Shown: piece by piece, positions 56,559 to 64,000 of the stretch | How the letters are laid out: each line of letters starts with the position of its first letter | Position numbering within the stretch: position 1 is the first letter of the stretch | Source: Sphaerolaimus hirsutus | Taxonomy: Eukaryota > Nematoda > Chromadorea > Monhysterida > Sphaerolaimidae | Assembly (NCBI GenBank): GCA_964036195.1 | Contig: OZ038453.1 | Coordinates: 12,313,206 to 12,377,205 of the forward strand | DNA length: 64,000 bases | Reading direction: 5' to 3' | The notes under the pieces: model-generated | The model's input: only the letters and a program-made list of their open reading frames with translations | The model's database searches: none | What the model was told of the DNA's origin: nothing | Made by a program: the position numbers and the translations under genes

Positions 56559-57135
56559 TTCGGGTAAAAATAATGGTGTGGTTTTTTGGTAGGAAATGCC
56601 ACATTATTGTCTGCACGGAAACACATAAATCGCCTGCAGTTTGAAAAATGCATATTCGAGGAATTCTACTATATTTTTACCGTAATTTGGTGAATGATTT
56701 GACCTGTTTACTGTTTTCAACCTGTTACAGTCTTTCACTGGAATATGATATTTGCAATTACATTTATCATCTGTGTTGTTTTTTAAGTTGGCAATGGAAA
56801 ATATAACCAGGTTTTTTTGCTTGTGTGTATCTGGCTTTTGTGAATGGCTGCACTTGATGTCGGCATTTGTTTTTTCCAGCCTTTTTTTCTGTTAAAAGGG
56901 ACAAATTTTGTGCACTTCCTTATTATCGTAACTTGCTGCAAACTATTGTTCTCAAATTAAATGTGTTTTTTATAATAGGCATGTAGAAATGTATAATCAC
57001 CCAAATGCTTTGCTTTTATATTAGCTGAGCTTATTATAGGTCAGAAAGTAGTTAGCTTTTCAGCTCTAATTTCGTGCGAAATAACTCCCTGATTCTCAAT
57101 GAAGCAGAAAATTCAAAAAAGAAAACTGAAACCCC

Positions 57136-57149
57136 GCCTTCTTTTTCAG
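57136..57149 (+). promoter_or_regulatory. Strong acceptor ahead of the glutamine synthetase start
   Basis: CCTTCTTTTTCAG ends at 57149, 78 bases before the ATG. TTTTCAG is the classic nematode acceptor, so this is either the end of a 5'-leader intron or a spliced-leader addition site. Confidence 0.45.
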
Positions 57150-57227
57150 GCACCCTCAAAAATCCGCATTGATTCAATTTTTATTTCCTTTTTCATTCCG
57201 CATTTCTAACAAAAAATCTCCGCGAAA

Positions 57228-60200
57228 ATGTTCAACGTACGCGACCAGTGCGCCACCGATAAAGGGGCCATGCAGAAATACATGAGCATAAAACAGGATG
57301 ACAGGTGGGGCGGGTTTTTTTCACAATTTTTTATACGGTTTTCCCGGCGGGTTTTTTTGCGCCCGGGTTTTTTTACTGTCGGAAATTTACGCTCTACACG
57401 GTTTTGAGTAATATGACTACAAAATAATTGGATGTTTTCCCTCAAAATTCTCGGCTTAACTGTCAAATAGTTAGCGGTCTTGATTACCACCATCCTACAC
57501 TTGGCGCTGTGCCAAAATTTCACATTTCAACAACGCTTTCCAGGGTACAATGCATGTACGTCTGGATCGATGGGTCGGGAGAGAATTTGCGCGCAAAAAC
57601 GAAAACTGTCCTTAAGGCGCCGACGAAACCGGAAGGTTTGCTTTGGCAAATTTTCCCATGGATTTAGTTGTCAAAAATTTCCCGATAATTTTTGGGATTT
57701 CACGATCCTGATGCCGATCCCGAAGCCTCAATTCGAATTAGAAAATAAAAAAAGCTAATCCTGATCCCAAAAATTTCCTGAAAAATATTTCCCTGACTCC
57801 GACCCCAGAAAAACTTTTTTCACTGAAAGGGGAACAGAAACATAGGTACAGTGTGCATTTTATGCCATTTCTCTGGTGCAGGGTTGGTTTTATAAAAATT
57901 CATTTTAGTAAAATTGTATAAAAATTGTATAAAAATTTAATTTTTAGTTTATTCTTGTGACATTTTATTTTATTTTATTCCCAAAAGTCATTAATAAAAT
58001 AAAATGACACATTTTACAAAAATTTTACAAAAATTGTATAAAAATTTTACAAAAAATCAGAATCATGCATGCAAGGCCAGAAAAATGTTATTATTAGACC
58101 TATACATGAAAAACCTGTGACAAATTTTTCCCTTACTTTTCAAAAGTTGCATGCAGTATGTATGTCATGCAAAGTGTAAATTGTGTATCCAAATTTTGTG
58201 TTTTTGTATCCATAGTATGTTTTGTATCCAAATTTTGTGTTTTTGTATCCATAGTATGTTTTGTATCCAAATCTTATGTTTTTGTATGTGTTATCTTATG
58301 TTTTTGTAAATGTTCACATAAGATTTGGATTCAACAACAACATAATTTGGATACAAAACATAAGATTTAGAAATAAAACATTTGGACACTTTTTGCTTGA
58401 CAATTGATGATACTTTTATTTTTACATGTCATGACAATTGACACTTTGCATGACATCTACATGACATTTGATACTTTACAATGCTTGGGACTGCCCCCAG
58501 ATCCGTGAATAAACAGGTACAAACTCAAGCAATGAGATAAAATTCTACAAGAAAGATGAATTTTTATACAATTTTACAATAATACGAATTTTTATACAAT
58601 TTTACAAAAAAATTACAAAAATTCCAATTTTTATACAATTTGTATTTTTAAGATTTCCATTTTATTTTATTTTATTCTTGAATATTCCATTTTATTTTTA
58701 TTTTTTTCCTGAGGTTTTGCCAACCCTGATCTGGTGTCCAAATGTGTTTTTTATCAACTTTTTTTTTGTGAAAAATTAGTGTAAACCCTCTAATACTAGA
58801 TATTTGTCGACAATGCCAATCCTGAGACCAACCCTATCCCGACCTTAAAAAGTTGACCCCATTTGTACCCTATCTAGTTGTAGATCAAACTGTTTCATTG
58901 CGCGAAAATCGAGATTAATTTTCGTGGCAACGTTTTGGTCCCTTTCCCCCGAGTCGGGTCAAAATTCACCCCCACTTCAAAAAAAACGCAGACCTTCCCC
59001 TGTGGAATTTCGACGGGTCGTCCACGGGCCAAGCGACGGGCGAAAATTCGGACGTAAATTTGAAACCCGTGGCCATTTACAAGGACCCGTTCAGGGGTGG
59101 CGAGAACAAATTGGTGCTTTGCGAGACTTATGACCACAATTGGATGCCCACTGGTTGGTTGTGGTTTTTTTGATAGTGTGGTTCTTTACTGGAATGCGCT
59201 TTACCGGTTATTTACCGGAATGTGTTCTAGTTAACCGTTATTTCCGGTAATTTGTTCTTTGCGTGGTCTTTGCGATCGGCTGTCAGTTTAGACTTCGACC
59301 GAGATTTTTGGCTTACTCGATGGGGTAAATAAAAATGTCACCTTGCGTGCCCGCAGCTCCTTAGTGATCTGATGATTGGCACGACATCTGTGTGTCAACT
59401 AGTTTCCATGTCGCTTCAGATATTAGTTGACGGATAGCACGACATATTTCGATGCAGAAAGGTAATTGTATTAGGTTGTAAACTAAATAACCTTAATTTT
59501 TTGCGATTTCACATTCATGCGTCCCATTCTGTTGTACATTGGCGGATATTAATGCCGTTCGAGTATGTTGGGGTTTGGAGTTGGGGCTATGACGAAGTCT
59601 TTTTGTTTCCTCGAATAATCCCCCAGTCCCGAGATAAGGGGGGTCTATAAAAAGGTGGTCATTTTGAATAGCCGATCAGGACGTTGACTTTGAAGCTCAA
59701 TAAATCGGCCATTTCTTGGCCGATTTGAATCGATCAACTCTTAAAATGATCGGTAACTCCCACAGATTCCATTTTTGTGGTCGGATTAATGATGTTTGAA
59801 TTTCGTATGCTGATTTGACCCGGTTTTTCAACACCAGAAATTTGTTTTTCTGACCATGCTATCATAAACTTTAGATAAAGAGAATCCATCTGACGCAAAT
59901 TTTTTTTGCTCAATATCTCTTACAAATCAAATGTTATAGCGCTTTGAACTTTAGCCTCCCAACTATAGAAATAGGTAACCGCATTAAGCAGCAGGAATGC
60001 AACTTCTCCATATCCATATCCTCAGCGCATCTTTGATGGGAAAAGATTTGCCTCACCTGCATCACTAATCCGACCACAAAAATGAAATCCGCAAGTTTTA
60101 CTGATCATTTTAAGCGTTGATCAACCCAAATCGGCCCAGAAATGGCTGATGTATGGAGCTTCAAATATCCGTCCAACGTCCTGATCGGCCATTCAAAATG

Positions 60201-63200
60201 ACCACCTTTTTAAAGACCCCCCTTATCTCGGGACTGGGGGATTATTCGAGGAAACAAAATTTTTTCGTCATAGCCCCAACCCCAACCCCAACATACTAGA
60301 ATGTCATTAATATCCGCCAATTTACAACAGAATGGGATGCATGAATGTGAAATCGCAAAAATTAAGGTTATTTAGTTTACAACCTAATAATTCACATCGG
60401 TTTTTGCATTTTAACATCGCTCCGTCACCAATCAACTGAATTCTGGTTGCCCCGGTTGACACTAACGATGACAAACCCTGTGGAAAAAGATGACTGTAAC
60501 GTGTGTCCCGATGTCCTCCCGATGTGGGGCTCGAACCCACGACCGTTGGATTAAGAGTCCAACGCTCTACCGACTGAGCTAACCGGGATGTAGCTGTTTG
60601 CAAAAAATACGCGTGAGAATTGTATTCATTGTCTATTGTTGCCGATTGTCCGTTGCTCCATGCACAACTTCACATGTAAAATCAATGTGAAGAAATTCAA
60701 TGCAAAGGACATGCGCGGCATGCAAAATCATAACTGCAAGAATTTGGGTCGATGAATATTTGCCCTCATTGCATCTGTTGCCACACAAACATTTTTCAAT
60801 TGTCAATGTCAATTAAGGAATTCCATGTTCACTGTTCGCTGCTTTTTTCATAAAAAATTGATGGAGATTATCGCAAAAAAATCCGTAGCAATTTGTGGGA
60901 AAACGCTAGACGATTACTTATCTTTACATACCGTATTTCCTCGAAATACCCCCGTCAAAATGGGCACTATGAATTTATAACCCTCCCCCTCGAAATACCC
61001 CCCCCCCCCAATTTAGTGTATACGGAACGTACATGACAAAAGGTGCGGTTTGTGATCGGGGCAGTGCAGAACACGCTTAAAAACAATCACTGTGTTCCGT
61101 GAGAACAGTGTTTATACTGTCTACACACATATACAAGCCTATGGAGTCATAAACATGGCATTTTTTTTTGCATTTATCAACGTCTGCGTACGTTTCAGAC
61201 GACAATTGTTTACTTTAAGAAAATTTCTGGCGAAATAATAACCCCCCCTCGAAATACCCCCCACCTCTCGTTTAGCCCCTCCTCAATTTTTCCACTTTGG
61301 AAAAATAAAAAACCCCGGGGGGTAATTCGAGGGAATACGTTACTTAATTTTTTCTCATCAAAACCAACTTTTCCCGCCCCCCCCCCCAAATGCCACTTAA
61401 CCAAGTGCCCCCAAAATCCATCCCACTCAACCCCCCCCCAAATCGCAGCCACAAACAAGCGAAACACTTGTGTGGCGGTGATGAACGAGGCCAGGGACCA
61501 ACATCCGTGGTTCGGCATTGAGCAGGAATTCACGCTGCTCGATGCCGATCACCATCCGTTTGGCTGGCCCAAGAATGGATTTCCGGGACCGCAGGTGATT
61601 TTTCTTGTTTTATTTTGGATTCCCCTCTCAAAGTGTTGAATACCCCCCCCCTCTCGAATAATTCCTCCCTGTTAGACGAGTGAGGGAACAATAACCCCCT
61701 CGGAAAATTCCGACCTTAAATGTGTATTATCGAGTTTTGTTCAATTTGTCCATAAATAGCCTGTTACCTGTTTTGTGAGTAAATCATATTTAGTTCAATG
61801 ACTTGATAGAAATATGCTGCAAAATTTTGACAAAATATTTTCTCATGAAAAAATTCTCCCCTCGAATGGCCGTCCCCCTCAAGAGAAGTCTGATGAAATA
61901 ATAATTCCTCCTCTTGAATAATTCCCCCCCCCCCCCCCTGCTCCCTAAAAAGTGTGATAATAATAATTCCCCAGGGGGATTATCCGAGCAAATACGGTAT
62001 ATTTTCTGGAAATCACCAGTTTGTTGGAACGCTAGTCGAACATCACCTCTTTGTTCGACTCCCTTCTTGCAATTTATAGATTTCCGACATACCTGCCTAC
62101 ATAAATTCCATTCACATCCTACGAACAATTCACTGAAACCCCATTTAATGAATTAAACACGAGTGCGCGAACTGGAAATTCAATTCCACTTCAAAGTCAA
62201 CTCACGTTCCCCCAGGGCCCGTACTACTGCGGCGTGGGCGCGAACAAGGTGTACGGGCGCGACATCGTCGAGGCACACTACAGGTGCATGCTCTACTCGG
62301 GCATACAGGTGTCCGGCACCAACGCAGAGGTCATGCCTGCGCAGGTGTGTGGGGGCGGGGCGTTGGGCGACATGGCTCCCTGGACATGTAGACTCGCTGG
62401 TCATGCACACCCGGTGGACATGTATTTCTATCCACTGGAGATTTAGCGGCGTCGTACGACAAGAAAAGTCATCACTTGTCACTTTCTGACTTTCCTTCTC
62501 GCTTTACTTATAGCGAGTTTACATGTCTACGGCCACACGGTCGTTGGAGCTTGGTGCTTTGGGAAAAAAGTTTTTATTGGTTGATCTCAAATTTCATCGT
62601 CCCTGAATTATTACTGAACAACTCTTGATTGGCGTGAACAAAACAATTTCCAAAAACAAGACTCACAAAAGAAAAAAAACAACAGTGGAAAACCACATCT
62701 TTCAACAACTTCCCCTCAACTAACCCCCCCCCCCACCCCCAGTGGGAGTTCCAAGTGGGCCCGTGCGAGGGCATCGCCATGGGCGACCAATTGTGGATCG
62801 CCCGGTTCATGCTGCACCGCGTAGCCGAGGACTTTGGCGTGGTCGTGTCCCTCGACCCGAAACCTATCCCTGGAGATTGGAATGGTGCTGGGTGCCATAC
62901 CAACTTTAGCACTGATGTTGGTTTTGGGGGGGGGGGGATTTTTTGTTTGATTTTTTTGGTTACTTGGCGGACCGCAAAGTATGAAGAATCCTACCATGAT
63001 TTGATGAGTAAAATCTTGTGATAAATTTCGTAATTTATTATTCCATGGTAAAAACGAAACGTTATGATGAAAAGCTGTAAAAAAATTTAATTGATTATTC
63101 AGATGGGTTATGGTAGGTTTCTAATCCAAGTTTGATGTCTGCCGAGTATAAATAGCAAAGAAATGTTCACATTTATGAGTGTAATTCTTTATCGATACGT

Positions 63201-63865
63201 AACATTTGCAGGCGATGCGTGCTGAGGGCGGCATTAAGGCCATTGAAGCTGCCATTCAGAAGCTTTCCCAGGTAAACTTTGTCTATTTTACTGTACTCCA
63301 GGCCTTTACTTCATGGTGTTGTTTCTCAGTATGACAATATTTGGAGTTTGCTAATGATAGGTAGGACACCATGTGTAACGATTGAAAATAAAAGTTGGAA
63401 ATTTCGGAAACTTTTTTGAATTTCTGTTTCACCGCTAGAAAAAGCCAAAAAAATCTATATATTTTTCTGGAAAAAATCGAAAATTCGAAATGTCATTAAA
63501 TAACAAATTTTGAGAGAGAAAAACACTTTAAAATTGAAACACGTTATTCCAGAAAATTTGCCATCGTTAATCATGCCATGGATTCCTACTGAACCAAAGA
63601 TACTTTTCACATTCCATCCCATTCTCCAATCCCATCACCCCAACCCCTAATCCCGTTCTCTCACCCCCCACCCTTAATCCCCCAACCCCCCCCCCCACAG
63701 GCTCACCACGACCACATCGCCTACTACGACCCCAAGGGGGGCATGGACAACGAGCGCCGACTCACCGGCCAGCACGAGACCGCAGCCATTTCGAATTTCA
63801 GCGCGGGCGTGGCTACGAGGGCTGCTAGTATTCGCATTCCCAGGGCCTGTGCGGATGAGGGGAAG
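57228..63865 (+). CDS. Glutamine synthetase (type II), exons 1-8, 3'-partial
   Basis: ATP-dependent ligation of ammonia to glutamate (EC 6.3.1.2), a cytosolic or mitochondrial decameric enzyme. Exons: 57228-57304, 57544-57635, 58992-59153, 61449-61594, 62216-62344, 62743-62916, 63212-63271, 63701-63865. All introns are GT-AG, and phases agree to give 335 residues. ATG 57228 has A at -3 and an in-frame TAA at 57207. The N-terminal beta-grasp part holds [13 protein letters not shown] and WNFDGSST. The catalytic part holds WFGIEQEF (metal-binding Glu 135 and 137), [37 protein letters not shown] and SIRIPR. About 35-40 C-terminal residues (one or two exons) lie past the window. STGQ and PTATNKR are features I associate with nematode homologues. 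Introns 2-4 are large and full of transposons; several acceptors sit behind long C-runs. Confidence 0.96.
57879..58728. mobile_element. AAAATAAAAT-word hAT-like element in GS intron 2
   Basis: CAGGGTTGGTTTTATAAAAA and GTTTTGCCAACCCTG ends with a 7-of-8 target duplication (CTCTGGTG against ATCTGGTG). Contains GTTTTTGTATCC words (58165-58300) and half of a palindromic introner-like element ending CTTGGGACTGCCCCCAG at 58501. Confidence 0.8.
59470..60388. mobile_element. Fold-back element with 325-bp arms in GS intron 3
   Basis: The left arm 59470-59794 (ATTAGGTTGTAAACTAAATA onward) pairs with 60061-60388, with a loop of about 265 bp. Shared phrases include CCCAGTCCCGAGATAAGGGG and TGACCACCTTTTT with complements. 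No frame of note. In the transcript it would make a very long hairpin. Confidence 0.88.
60516..60588 (-). tRNA. tRNA-Lys (CTT), antisense in GS intron 3
   Basis: Same 73-base cloverleaf as the other two copies (loop CTCTTAA, T-loop TTCGAGC). The outer flanks differ from the other two loci, so it is an independent copy. It lies inside an intron of glutamine synthetase on the opposite strand. Confidence 0.95.
60931..61346. mobile_element. CTCGAAATACCCC element in GS intron 3
   Basis: TACCGTATTTCCTCGAAATA and inverted AATTCGAGGGAATACG ends, with an internal core (AACGTACATGACA, CGTCTGCGTACGTTTCAGAC) shared with 30303-30778. Ends about 100 bases before exon 4. Confidence 0.8.
61620..62000. repeat. 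CTCGAATAATTCCCCC-word element in GS intron 4
   Basis: CTCTCGAATAATTCCTCCC words on the left, TTGAATAATTCCCCCCC in the middle and GGATTATCCGAGCAAATACGGTA at the right end. Confidence 0.65.
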
Positions 63866-63919
63866 GTGGGTTGTTGTTTTTTGGACTGAGGCCTTGTGTG
63901 CATGTAAACCCGGTGGACA

Positions 63920-64000
63920 TTTAGACCTTAATTTCCACTCAAAATCGCTTATTTTCATACCTTTTTATAAATTTTCACCCTCAAAATCACTAGTTCATGT
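63920..64000. mobile_element. CAGGGGT-family MITE fragment at the window edge
   Basis: CTCAAAATCGCTTATTTTCATACC ... CACTAGTTCATGT matches the interior of the CAGGGGT copies at 9311, 36634 and 50395. It runs off the window within GS intron 8. Confidence 0.65.

Noticed and set aside
57206-57523. 105-codon - strand frame over glutamine synthetase exon 1
   Set aside because: It is a shadow of exon 1 and intron 1.
60322-60603. 93-codon - strand frame over the tRNA-Lys
   Set aside because: It is the reading of the tRNA gene itself, a well-known false protein (LAQSVERWT type).
62180-62482. 100-codon - strand frame over glutamine synthetase exon 5
   Set aside because: Antisense of a highly conserved exon; GC-rich coding sequence often leaves the opposite strand open.

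Overview
This is a eukaryotic nuclear window, almost certainly from a nematode or a close relative. Three things point that way. A multi-exon glutamine synthetase on the + strand resembles the nematode branch of the type II enzyme. A spliced ten-cysteine Ly-6 protein looks like the nematode ODR-2/HOT group. The window opens inside a BEL/Pao retrotransposon with an envelope-like domain. Large repeat-stuffed introns suggest a repeat-rich, perhaps early-branching (enoplean) worm, but that placement is a guess.

Layout. 1-6662: 3' two-thirds of a BEL/Pao element and its 3' LTR. 6.66-7.7 kb: a 30-bp minisatellite and a G-rich array. 7.7-8.5 kb: a fold-back element. 9-15 kb: nested hAT-like non-autonomous elements. 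16.0-19.7 kb (- strand): a predicted membrane protein with a PPxY tail, two of whose introns are palindromic transposon-like elements. 19.8-40 kb: a deep stack of short inverted-repeat elements. 40.1-43.3 kb (+): the Ly-6 gene. 43-57 kb: more nested elements, tRNA-Lys, a tRNA-Arg-like pair, and a degenerate TTGACAT array. 57.2 kb to the end (+): glutamine synthetase exons 1-8 (335 codons), the last exon or exons lying beyond the window, with an antisense tRNA-Lys in intron 3.

The most striking content is not the genes. First, a family of 160-180 bp palindromes carries GT/AG-type splice signals at both ends and lies exactly between predicted exons, as introners do; a nearby copy of one exon junction lacks the element precisely. 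Second, at least a dozen hAT-like families have different termini and mostly perfect 8-bp target duplications, and each is filled with many copies of its own short word (GGGATC, AACCG, GGAAAC, GAGTCG, GGCGCC and so on). Third, the motif TCACA is enriched many-fold on one strand of the BEL/Pao element. All gene models were built by eye from splice phase and family resemblance; no search or alignment program was run.
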